This document shows, piece after piece, positions 16,833-24,245 of a stretch of DNA of 64,000 nucleotides (positions are counted from its first letter, which is position 1; each line of letters opens with the position of its first letter). Made by a program: the position numbers and the translations under genes. The stretch covers positions 1-64,000 of the forward strand of contig CABRZP010000005.1 in the NCBI GenBank assembly GCA_902475545.1, in the 5' to 3' direction. Origin of the DNA: an uncultured bacterium (GTDB lineage Bacteria > Cyanobacteriota > Vampirovibrionia > Gastranaerophilales > Gastranaerophilaceae). The notes under the pieces were generated by a model. The model saw only the letters and a program-made list of their open reading frames with translations, searched no databases and was not told the origin of the DNA.

Positions 16833-16969
16833 AATCTACTAACTTATTTATATCTATATTTAAAGCTTTGGAAAGTTCTAAAATTTTCCCAAGGGACATA
16901 TTTTGTCGGCCATTTTCAACACAAGCGATATAATTTGTACTTATTTCCAGGATTTCAGCAAATTTTTTT
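16822..16969 (-). pseudogene. Truncated XRE-type HTH gene
   Basis: On the minus strand this segment translates to KKFAEILEISTNYIACVENG then about 26 further residues ending KLVDFTN and a stop at 16824-16822. This is the recognition helix and C-terminal half of a Cro/CI domain, clearly similar to the 16026-16259 protein. Directly upstream, the frame closes with TAA at an A8 tract, and no start codon follows. A one-base change in the A8 run would extend it only a little (NTINLKK). It is read as a decayed gene. It is divergent from the acyltransferase at 17051 and overlaps the 3' end of the 16362 gene by 11 bp. Confidence 0.7.
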
Positions 16970-17050
16970 TAAATTAATTGTGTTATAACTTGTATTATGC
17001 TATAGTTAATAAAAATATAAGTAATAAGTTATATCTAAAAATGATTGGTT

Positions 17051-18124
17051 ATGGAAAAGATTAAAAATATTGAAATATTGCGATTTTTGTTTGCATTAGT
17101 AATTGTTTGTTGTCATATGCGTCAGGGAGTGATTAATATATTTGGTAATGACATTCCAATGTATAATAATATGATGACAAATTTTCACTGGAGCAGGCTG
17201 CCGGTAGATTTTTTCTTTATAATTTCAGGTTTCTTCTTGTTTATGACAACAAACTTTAATCAAAATTATGCTGACTTTGCAAAGAAAAAGTTACTTAGAT
17301 TTATGCCAACAATCATTTTTATGTTGGTAATTATCTATATTACTTCAGTATTTACACCAATTACATTTTTGAAATATGAAAATGTTTTTACACTATTAAA
17401 TATTCAAAATGTTGGTTTAACTCTTACAAAAGGTGATATTCCTGCTGCATGGTTTGTATCTTCTTTATTCTGGGGCTTATCGTTTTATTTTTATTTATAT
17501 AAAATAGTTGAGAAAAAAGTTTTTAATTTAATTACGGCATGTATAATATTTTTCTGTTATTCGATGTGGATTCATACTAAAGGTGTGCAGTATATTAATG
17601 TTGCTTATGTTTTTAATATTGGAATGATAAGAGCATTCGCAGGTATTGGAACAGGATATTTTCTTTCTATGATTTATAAAGATAATATTCAAAAAGTAAA
17701 AGAAATGACATTAAATATCTGGCAAAAGTTACTATTTACAGCATCTGAAGTTTATTTATTTTTCTTTGTATTTTATTATATATGTTTCCATAAAATGAAT
17801 TATGAGAATCCTTTAATTATGGTTATTGCATTTATTGTACTATTCTCATTATTTGTGATTAAAAAGGGATATTTTTCAAAATTATTAGAAAATAATATTT
17901 CAGTTTTTCTTGGACAATTTGCATTTTCAATATTTTTAACTCATCAATTTGTTAAAAATTTGTGGATGTATTATGTTTGTAAAGCTCATTCTCAATGGGT
18001 AATTGCACATTCTGTAGAAAATCTTGTATTGTTTTTTGCCGTTGTAATTTTGTTTGGTGTATTTACATATTATTTTGTAGAAAAACCATCTTTTAAATAT
18101 TTAAAGAAGAAGTTTTTGAAATAA
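17051..18124 (+). CDS. Membrane acyltransferase, family 3
   Basis: Acyltransferase-3 (OafA/YrhL/NodX-like) integral membrane enzyme that O-acylates surface polysaccharides or similar substrates. It starts with the family signature NIEILRFLFALVIVCCHM (His in the catalytic position), followed by PVDFFFIISGFF, and has about ten hydrophobic segments across 357 residues, ending in a basic tail. The ATG at 17051 is preferred to an in-frame TTG two codons upstream; ribosome-site support is weak. It is divergent from a decayed XRE gene with an 8-bp inverted repeat (16984-16991 / 17026-17033) between them. Substrate unknown. Confidence 0.88.
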   Translation: MEKIKNIEILRFLFALVIVCCHMRQGVINIFGNDIPMYNNMMTNFHWSRLPVDFFFIISGFFLFMTTNFNQNYADFAKKKLLRFMPTIIFMLVIIYITSVFTPITFLKYENVFTLLNIQNVGLTLTKGDIPAAWFVSSLFWGLSFYFYLYKIVEKKVFNLITACIIFFCYSMWIHTKGVQYINVAYVFNIGMIRAFAGIGTGYFLSMIYKDNIQKVKEMTLNIWQKLLFTASEVYLFFFVFYYICFHKMNYENPLIMVIAFIVLFSLFVIKKGYFSKLLENNISVFLGQFAFSIFLTHQFVKNLWMYYVCKAHSQWVIAHSVENLVLFFAVVILFGVFTYYFVEKPSFKYLKKKFLK

Positions 18125-18128
18125 ATAT

Positions 18129-18164
18129 AAGAAGCCGGCGATAGATTTCTATCGCCGGCTTCTT
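18129..18164. terminator. Bidirectional terminator, acyltransferase / speE
   Basis: A 16-17-bp near-perfect GC-rich stem (AAGAAGCCGGCGATAGA and its complement) with a tiny loop between convergent genes. Confidence 0.88.
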
Positions 18165-18179
18165 ACAAAATATAATTTG

Positions 18180-19031
18180 TTATAATAATTCTTTTAAATA
18201 ATTTGGAAGAGCGAAACGAGCATTGTGATATTCTTTATTGTAAATTTTACAAGTTGGAATAATTTCTGCAGCACGTTCGTCATTGTAGTATTCTAGCGGT
18301 TTAACATCAACTGAACAGAATGCCCATGCCCAGTATCCGCCAGGATAGGTTGGGATATTTGATGTGTATGTTGCAACATTCGGGAATACTTTCTTCAATT
18401 GAACATACATTTTTCTTACTGATTCAGCTTGTGCAAAAGGTGATTCTGATTGTGCAACCATAATACCGCCTTTTTTCAATGAGTTTTTAACATTAGTATA
18501 GAACTCATCTGTAAATAAGCCTTCTCCAGGACCCATAGGATCTGTCGAATCAATTAGGATAATATCAAATTCATCTTTTTTATCTTTAATATATTCAATT
18601 GCATCTTCAACAAGAATTTCTACTTTTGGATTATCAAGTTCACAAGAGATTGTTGGTAAATATTTTTTGCAAGCTTCAATAACCATTCCGTCAATTTCGC
18701 AAAGAACAGCTTTTTCTACTGTTTTATGTTTTAAAACTTCACGGATTGTACCGCCGTCGCCACCACCAATTACAAGTACTGATTTTGGGCAAGGGTGCTG
18801 CATCATAGGAATATGTGCAATCATTTCGTGATAATGATATTCATCGCCTTCTGTTGTCATCATTAAATCATCAAGTGTTAAAACTCTGCCAAGTTCAGAT
18901 TCTGTTTCAAACACTTCAACTTTTTGAAATGGAGAATTATCAGAGAATAATATTTTTCCTGCTTTAATAGCAATTCCGTATCCGCCGGGGGTAATCTCAT
19001 GATAATATCCGTTTTCTATACCATTTTTCAT
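18180..19031 (-). CDS. speE: Spermidine synthase
   Basis: Aminopropyltransferase using decarboxylated S-adenosylmethionine to make spermidine from putrescine. GGGDGGTIREVLKH is the nucleotide-binding loop; DSTDPMGPGEGLF holds the catalytic Asp, and YHEMIAH and YPGGYW are family landmarks. The ATG at 19031 (283 residues) follows AAAGGGAAA; an in-frame upstream codon at 19091 falls inside the inverted repeat and lacks a ribosome site. No speD or speA is nearby, so the amine donor pathway lies elsewhere. Confidence 0.95.
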   Translation of the reverse strand: MKNGIENGYYHEITPGGYGIAIKAGKILFSDNSPFQKVEVFETESELGRVLTLDDLMMTTEGDEYHYHEMIAHIPMMQHPCPKSVLVIGGGDGGTIREVLKHKTVEKAVLCEIDGMVIEACKKYLPTISCELDNPKVEILVEDAIEYIKDKKDEFDIILIDSTDPMGPGEGLFTDEFYTNVKNSLKKGGIMVAQSESPFAQAESVRKMYVQLKKVFPNVATYTSNIPTYPGGYWAWAFCSVDVKPLEYYNDERAAEIIPTCKIYNKEYHNARFALPNYLKELL

Positions 19032-19071
19032 TCTTATTTTCCCTTTCTTATTGTTAAATCTACATAAAACA

Positions 19072-19099
19072 AGTGTTACGCAAATTTTCACGTAACACT
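19072..19099. promoter_or_regulatory. Inverted repeat upstream of speE
   Basis: AGTGTTACG (19072-19080) and CGTAACACT (19091-19099), perfect 9-bp arms with a 10-bp spacer, 41 bp before the speE start. The arm spacing suits a dimeric regulator, or a leader hairpin. Confidence 0.5.
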
Positions 19100-19133
19100 A
19101 TGCTATCATATAAATATTTGTTTTCAATGAATA

Positions 19134-20978
19134 TTATGCTTGAAACGTTTGATTATAAGAATCAAATTGAGTATAGTCATATAAATCATCCTTAACTTCT
19201 TTTGTGAAATCCGGTAATCTGGTATTTGGATCAATTTCATAGAATTTTCCATTATGCTTATACACAGCTTGACCATTTTTTAATGTTGCACGTTCAATCG
19301 TAATTATTTTATTGTTATGCTGCATTTTGAAAGTTGTTCCGGTTTTCCAATTTTCAGGTTTTATCATATCAAGATATTTGTCATAGTTATCTTGTTGAGG
19401 TGTTTCATCAGTAGTTGGTTTAGTCGTAGGAGGTGTTAAGTTTGGTGTCTTTATCTTTAAATCTTCCGGTTTAATGGTAATTGGCGGAATATCAATTAAT
19501 GGTGGTTTTTTCTTCGGTGCAGGAGCAATTACTTCAACTTCTAATAATTGTTGAATACCATCTTTATCTAAGTCTAATCTAGGGATTTTTAAATCTGCAT
19601 CTGCATAGAAATATCTTGTACCTGCTTTCATTTTGCCATGGTCATGACTTAGAGTTTTTAATTGGTCTCTATTTGCACCTTCAATCATTGCTTTTGCAGA
19701 TTTAATCATTGCAGGAGTAATGTCTGCTTCTTTATAACCCTGTTCAATTAATGCACGTTTTGCAATTGCTGTGTTGGATTCACCACGGTTAACATGGAAT
19801 TTGCTTGAACCAAATTCACCATCCGGAAGAGGTTTTCCTGAACTGTCAAGGAATTTTACATCTGTATCTTTTTCTCCTTGAGCATTTACAGTTGTAGTTG
19901 TGACAAATTTATTACCATTTCTATCAAATTTTGTTGAAGATGTTGTTTTTCCGTCGCCGGAAATTTCAGTCTGTTTTATTAGTTTTCCGTTATCGTCGTA
20001 TGTGTATTCAATAGAATTCTTTTTACTTGGAATATTGCCGTCAACAACTTCTCTTGATGGTCTGCCTGCTTCCATATCTTGTTCATTGGCAAAAGTGAGT
20101 TCATGTTTGTGTTGAGTACCTGTACCGTCAGGCAGACTGTATGATTCACTAATTCCTGTAATACTTGTTCCGTCTGAGCCGAAAGTTCTTGTTACTGTGT
20201 GTGGAACTTTAACACCATTTTTCTCGGTAGTTTCTGTAGTAGTTGTTGATTTGATGGTTTTTCCATCAGAAGCATAATTGGTTACTGTCTCTTTGCCGTC
20301 TTGTATTTCACATTTTTCAAGTAATACATTATCTTTTGAAAATTTTTCATATCCATTGCCATTCTTAGGAATAGAATATGAACCGTCTTTATATTCTGTT
20401 TTTGTTACTTTGCCTTGAGCATCTTTGTATTGAACAGTACCGGTTTCAGGATCTCTTACAATAGATGTTCCATCACGGTTAGTTGTAACATTTCCTCTTG
20501 TATATGAGCCTCCTTTGTGGAAAGTTGTGTCTCCTTCCACATGATCTCCGTTCTCGTAAGCATTTTGTTGATCTGCAATAGATTGAAGTGCTTTAAATGC
20601 ATCTTGATTTAAAGCTTTTGTTGTCTGATGAAAATCTTTTGCAGAAATTTTATCGTCTCGTCCGCCGGTTTCTTTAAGATACTGTGCTAATCTTTGTGCT
20701 TCTCCTGCGTCAATAACACCATTGCCGTCAGCATCAATATTAACCATTTGACCGTTTTCACCTTTAACTTTCATATTAAAGATTGATTGGTTTTGGTCAG
20801 TTTTTACCAACCCTTGAAGTTTAGATAAATCAACAGTTTTATCCGACCCCTTAATTTTTATTTCACCGGTAGGGGCTGGAGTATTTGATGTTTGAGTTGT
20901 TGTTGGTTGTGGTGTCGATGTTGTTGGTGTTGTTTGTGTAAAGAATTGACACCCAAGGTTGTTTACATTAAATTGCAT
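19134..20978 (-). CDS. Large LysM-like / EF-hand-like protein without signal peptide
   Basis: 614 residues in a clear order: a Thr/Pro-rich disordered N-terminus (about 14-38), one EF-hand-type calcium loop DADGNGVIDAGE (about 82-93), degenerate YD-like beta repeats (about 150-390: YKDGSYSIPKNG, YASDGKTIKS, YDDNGKLIKQ, FDRNGNKFV), a LysM-like domain (about 398-480: FHVNRGESNTAIAKRAL through GANRDQ to YFYADADLKIPRLDL), a proline-rich linker, and a C-terminal 75-residue tail. The LysM-like part aligns with the neighbouring 21137-21973 protein. There is no signal peptide, so peptidoglycan contact would need another export route. Likely lineage-specific. Confidence 0.75.
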   Translation of the reverse strand: MQFNVNNLGCQFFTQTTPTTSTPQPTTTQTSNTPAPTGEIKIKGSDKTVDLSKLQGLVKTDQNQSIFNMKVKGENGQMVNIDADGNGVIDAGEAQRLAQYLKETGGRDDKISAKDFHQTTKALNQDAFKALQSIADQQNAYENGDHVEGDTTFHKGGSYTRGNVTTNRDGTSIVRDPETGTVQYKDAQGKVTKTEYKDGSYSIPKNGNGYEKFSKDNVLLEKCEIQDGKETVTNYASDGKTIKSTTTTETTEKNGVKVPHTVTRTFGSDGTSITGISESYSLPDGTGTQHKHELTFANEQDMEAGRPSREVVDGNIPSKKNSIEYTYDDNGKLIKQTEISGDGKTTSSTKFDRNGNKFVTTTTVNAQGEKDTDVKFLDSSGKPLPDGEFGSSKFHVNRGESNTAIAKRALIEQGYKEADITPAMIKSAKAMIEGANRDQLKTLSHDHGKMKAGTRYFYADADLKIPRLDLDKDGIQQLLEVEVIAPAPKKKPPLIDIPPITIKPEDLKIKTPNLTPPTTKPTTDETPQQDNYDKYLDMIKPENWKTGTTFKMQHNNKIITIERATLKNGQAVYKHNGKFYEIDPNTRLPDFTKEVKDDLYDYTQFDSYNQTFQA

Positions 20979-21136
20979 AGCACAATTATCCTTGTTTTTA
21001 TTTAAATATCGGTTTTTTATTTATATTCTTGAGTTTTTAGAGGGGAATATTAAGGAATGTTACATAGAATTTTAAGCAAAATAAACCCGTATTTGGAATT
21101 TATCTAAATACGGGATTTGAAAAGTTTTTAATATAA

Positions 21137-21973
21137 TTATTTTTGTTCATCATTTAATGCAGATAAATCAAATTTTGGAATATTGATAGTTGCATCTTTG
21201 TAGAAATAACTAATACCTCTTCGATTTGTTTTTACTGCATTATTTGATTTTCCTCCAACTGCTTTATCTCTTCTATTGGCATCAATAATTTGTTTTCTAA
21301 GATTTTTTATTAATTTTTTGAACTTTTTATTGTCTTTACTAATTTTTTCAAATTCTTCTTCGCCAAGTTGAAGTTTTAAATTATTTATTGCAATAGTTGA
21401 AATACTTTGTCCGCTTTGAACTACATATGTTGTTGGAATTTTATTGTTTTCATTTCCAATAGGTGCAGCATAAAGCGGTTTAATTTCATTAGGCTTACAA
21501 CCAATATTGGCACCGTATTTCATAACCGGAGGTTCCGGATTTTCAATATGTGCAGCGTAAAGCGGCTTAATCTCATTAGGTTTACAGCCGATATTTGCAC
21601 CGTATTTCATAACCGGAGGTTCCGGATTTTCAATATGTGCAGCGTAAAGCGGCTTAATCTCATTAGGTTTACAGCCGATATTTGCACCGTATTTCATAAC
21701 CGGAGGTTCCGGATTTTCAATATGTGCAGCGTAAAGCGGCTTAATCTCATTAGGTTTACAACCGATATTTGCACCGTATTTCATGACAGGACCTTCGTGT
21801 TCTAAGTGAAATCCCGGAATTGGAGTATTATTTTGAGCTTCCGTTGCTTTTTGGACTAATGCTCTAACAATATCAGCTGTTGTTGGAGCTTTATTACCTT
21901 GATTTATAAGTTCTTGTCTGGTGTTATTCCAAGTAATATCAAAGTTTTTTCCGTTAATATTAAAATCTGCCAT
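21137..21973 (-). CDS. Four-repeat KYG-motif protein with LysM-like C-terminus; candidate radical SAM substrate
   Basis: 278 residues. A 61-residue N-terminal segment with no Cys is followed by four 29-residue repeats (starting at residues 62, 91, 120 and 149; the last incomplete). Each holds PVMKYGANIGCKPNEIKPLY. The C-terminal about 100 residues are LysM-like (YVVQSGQSISTIA, then IIDANRRDK, then YFYKDATINIPKFDL), homologous to the 19134-20978 protein. GGAGGT gives a strong start. Divergent, 138 bp away, is a radical SAM/SPASM enzyme. Each repeat contains one Cys and a K-Y-G tripeptide. XYG is the motif cut by PlpX-type spliceases, so a multi-core modified protein is possible (inference). 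Alternatively the repeats are a structural linker or antigenic array. Confidence 0.8.
   Translation of the reverse strand: MADFNINGKNFDITWNNTRQELINQGNKAPTTADIVRALVQKATEAQNNTPIPGFHLEHEGPVMKYGANIGCKPNEIKPLYAAHIENPEPPVMKYGANIGCKPNEIKPLYAAHIENPEPPVMKYGANIGCKPNEIKPLYAAHIENPEPPVMKYGANIGCKPNEIKPLYAAPIGNENNKIPTTYVVQSGQSISTIAINNLKLQLGEEEFEKISKDNKKFKKLIKNLRKQIIDANRRDKAVGGKSNNAVKTNRRGISYFYKDATINIPKFDLSALNDEQK
21464..21790 (-). repeat. 87-bp coding tandem repeat, 4 copies
   Basis: The same landmark (CACCGTATTT on the plus strand) occurs at 21511, 21598, 21685 and 21772, exactly 87 bp apart. The inner copies are nearly identical at DNA level, pointing to recent duplication or homogenisation. The outermost copies carry a few third-position and edge changes. 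Recombination could alter copy number in steps of 29 residues. Confidence 0.95.
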
Positions 21974-22111
21974 GAAACCTCCAATATATATACATATATA
22001 TTATAAAATATTATTATAACTTTTAATTTCAAATTTTAGAAAATTTTAATAAAAATTAATGTGTGGACTTTCTTTTTGAACTTTCTTATTATATTAAGGA
22101 GAGAGGTACTT

Positions 22112-23248
22112 ATGAAATATAATTTAGAGAGAGTAGTTTGGGAGATAACTTGGAAGTGTAATGCAAAATGTATTCATTGTGGTTCAGATTGTATTTCTGT
22201 AGAAAAAGAACATCAGCTAACACTCCCTGAATGTTTAGATATTGTAGCAGATTTAAAACAACTTGGTGCAAAGGTAATATTTTTATCCGGTGGTGATCCA
22301 TTGATGAGAAAAGATTTTGGAGCGATTGCTGCTGCTATTAAATCTCAAGGAATGGATGTTGCATTTATATCTAACGGACTTGCATTAAATGATGAAACTA
22401 TTCAAGTTATAAAAGCTATTAATCCTATTGTTTTTGGTATAAGTTTAGATGCCGGTGAAGCATGGATGCATGATTATATTAGAGGACATAAAGGTTGTTT
22501 TGATCATGTAGTTGAATCTATTGATAAACTGATTGCTAATGGTATTACACCGTCTATTGTTACTACTGTCCATAAATTAAATTTTTCTCAATTACCTAAA
22601 ATTCGTAATTTATTAATTCAACATGGTGTTTATTATTGGCAAATACAATATGCTGATCTGATTGGAAGAATGCCGAAAGAGGCTATGATTACGGAAGCTC
22701 AATATTGGGATATGGCAAAATTCATTTATGAGACACAAACTGAATATAAATGTCAAATTGATGTTACAGGTGCAGATGCAACCGGTTATATGAGTGATTT
22801 TTCAAGAAGTATTCAAGGACAATGGTATGGCTGTCATGCTGGAATGAAAGTATTAGGAATTGGAAGTGACGGTTCTATTCGAGGCTGTTTGTCTCAACAA
22901 AGAGATGAATTTATTGAAGGTAATGTAAGAGAACGATCATTAATTGATTTATGGAATGATCCAAATGCTTTTGAATATAATAGACATTTTGATTGTTCAA
23001 TGTTGTCCGGTTATTGTAAAGATTGTATTTATGCTTCTATATGCAAAGGCGGATGTTCAATAGCTGCCTCAGCTTCTGCTGATGGAAAATATTGCAGATG
23101 TAATCCTTATTGTTTATACCGGATAGAAAAAGAAGGTTACTCTGACAGTTATAATGCTCGTACAGAATTCTCAATGGAAGAAATTAAAGCTTTATATAAT
23201 CCGGTTCGAGAATTACCTGAAGATTTTTATAAACAATATGAAAGATAA
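22112..23248 (+). CDS. Radical SAM/SPASM enzyme
   Basis: 378-residue iron-sulfur enzyme. The radical SAM cluster motif CNAKCIHC is at Cys16, Cys20 and Cys23, followed by the SAM-binding SGGDPL. The C-terminus has a textbook SPASM domain: C-x12-G-x4-C (GCHAGMK...GSIRGC), then C-x2-C-x5-C-x3-C (CKDCIYASICKGGC) and late Cys, expected to bind two auxiliary 4Fe-4S clusters. SPASM enzymes typically modify peptides or proteins (AlbA, PqqE, anSME, splicease types). The ATG at 22112 follows AAGGAGAGAGG. No RRE (PqqD-like) domain is fused or visible nearby. The divergent repeat protein is the best local substrate candidate. The class is sure; the reaction is unknown. Confidence 0.92.
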   Translation: MKYNLERVVWEITWKCNAKCIHCGSDCISVEKEHQLTLPECLDIVADLKQLGAKVIFLSGGDPLMRKDFGAIAAAIKSQGMDVAFISNGLALNDETIQVIKAINPIVFGISLDAGEAWMHDYIRGHKGCFDHVVESIDKLIANGITPSIVTTVHKLNFSQLPKIRNLLIQHGVYYWQIQYADLIGRMPKEAMITEAQYWDMAKFIYETQTEYKCQIDVTGADATGYMSDFSRSIQGQWYGCHAGMKVLGIGSDGSIRGCLSQQRDEFIEGNVRERSLIDLWNDPNAFEYNRHFDCSMLSGYCKDCIYASICKGGCSIAASASADGKYCRCNPYCLYRIEKEGYSDSYNARTEFSMEEIKALYNPVRELPEDFYKQYER

Positions 23249-23251
23249 TAC

Positions 23252-23284
23252 AAAGGTCGGCATTTTATATGCCGACCTTTTATG
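23252..23284. terminator. Bidirectional terminator, radical SAM / HIT gene
   Basis: AAAGGTCGGCAT / ATGCCGACCTTT, 12-bp perfect stem with a 5-nt loop and T-run, between convergent genes. Confidence 0.88.
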
Positions 23285-23303
23285 TAAAATTAAAAATTTT
23301 AAT

Positions 23304-23621
23304 TTACTCAGCTTTACCCATTACATGAATATGTAAATGGAAAACTTCCTGTCCGGCTTCTTTGCCTGTGTTAATTTGTGTTTTATAAGCTTTCAATCCA
23401 ACTTTTTTAGTTACATCTTTTACGGTTTGTAAAAGTTCAGCCATCAATTTTGGATCTTCTAATTCATTTAACGATGCAATATGTTCTTTAGGGCATACAA
23501 GCATGTGTATGGGTGCTTTTGGGTTAATATCATTAAATACAACAGTGTTTTCTGTTTCATATACAAATTCTGTCCCGAAGTCACCTCTGATTATTTTACA
23601 AAAAATACAATCTTCGCTCAT
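23304..23621 (-). CDS. HIT family nucleotide hydrolase (HinT-like)
   Basis: Histidine-triad protein, probably a purine nucleoside phosphoramidase of the HinT type. The catalytic triad HLHIHVM is at the C-terminus, and the N-terminal CIFCKII with the two Cys is the usual start. 105 residues. GGAG precedes the ATG. First-transcribed of no clear operon; the O-methyltransferase gene ends 51 bp upstream on the same strand, so co-transcription is possible. Confidence 0.92.
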   Translation of the reverse strand: MSEDCIFCKIIRGDFGTEFVYETENTVVFNDINPKAPIHMLVCPKEHIASLNELEDPKLMAELLQTVKDVTKKVGLKAYKTQINTGKEAGQEVFHLHIHVMGKAE

Positions 23622-23672
23622 TTTAATTACTCCTTTTATTTTTCCTTTTAGAAGGGTTGATGTGTGAGTTGG

Positions 23673-24245
23673 TTATCTTAATTTTTTTGCCAATGACAAT
23701 CCTGCAGGTAGCGGCAAAACTACATTCTCGTAATTTGGATTAGCATTAATATCATCCAAAAATGTTTGAACTTTTGATGCATGTGATATAACGTTATCAC
23801 ACGCAATATAGCCGCCAACATTTAAATGCGGTTCAATAAGGTGGAAAAATTTTATATATTGGGCTTTATTGGCATCAACAAAAGCAAAATCAACTTTGAA
23901 ATCTTCCGGTAAATATTCTAATATTGTTGCGGCATCCCCTTTTTTGGTTTCAATAATATCTGCAACTCCGCATTTTTCAAAATTTTCTTTTGCGACATCA
24001 AGTCGTTTATCATAAAACTCAATAGTTGTAAGTTTCCCACCGGTTTGTTTTAGTGCTTTCCCAAGCCAAATACCCGAATAACCGTTTGATGTTCCGACTT
24101 CAATAACACTTTTAGAGTGTGAGTCAACAATCATATTATATAAAAATTCTGCTGTTACTCTGGATATATTCCAAAATTCTTTTTGAGTTTTTTCCAGTTC
24201 TTTTAAAATTTTTTGAGTTGTATTATCAAAAGTTTCTATTATCAT
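23673..24245 (-). CDS. O-methyltransferase, class I SAM-dependent
   Basis: SAM-dependent methyltransferase of the catechol/caffeoyl-CoA O-methyltransferase type. SVIEVGTSNGYSGIWLGKAL is the SAM-binding loop, FAFVDANKAQY the metal/SAM contact region and GGYIACDNV the later core strand. 190 residues, slightly short of the usual about 210. Its ATG overlaps the stop of the propeller gene by 4 bp (ATGA), implying translational coupling. Natural substrate unknown. Confidence 0.88.
   Translation of the reverse strand: MIIETFDNTTQKILKELEKTQKEFWNISRVTAEFLYNMIVDSHSKSVIEVGTSNGYSGIWLGKALKQTGGKLTTIEFYDKRLDVAKENFEKCGVADIIETKKGDAATILEYLPEDFKVDFAFVDANKAQYIKFFHLIEPHLNVGGYIACDNVISHASKVQTFLDDINANPNYENVVLPLPAGLSLAKKLR

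Noticed and set aside
21464..21790. CRISPR-like direct repeats
   Set aside because: Units are contiguous 87-bp in-frame coding repeats with no unique spacers and no cas genes nearby.
21407..21805. Long plus-strand frame with a repeating Cys/His/Phe pattern
   Set aside because: It is the exact antisense of the 87-bp repeats in the 21137-21973 gene, and its repetition comes from them. The minus-strand gene has the strong ribosome site.
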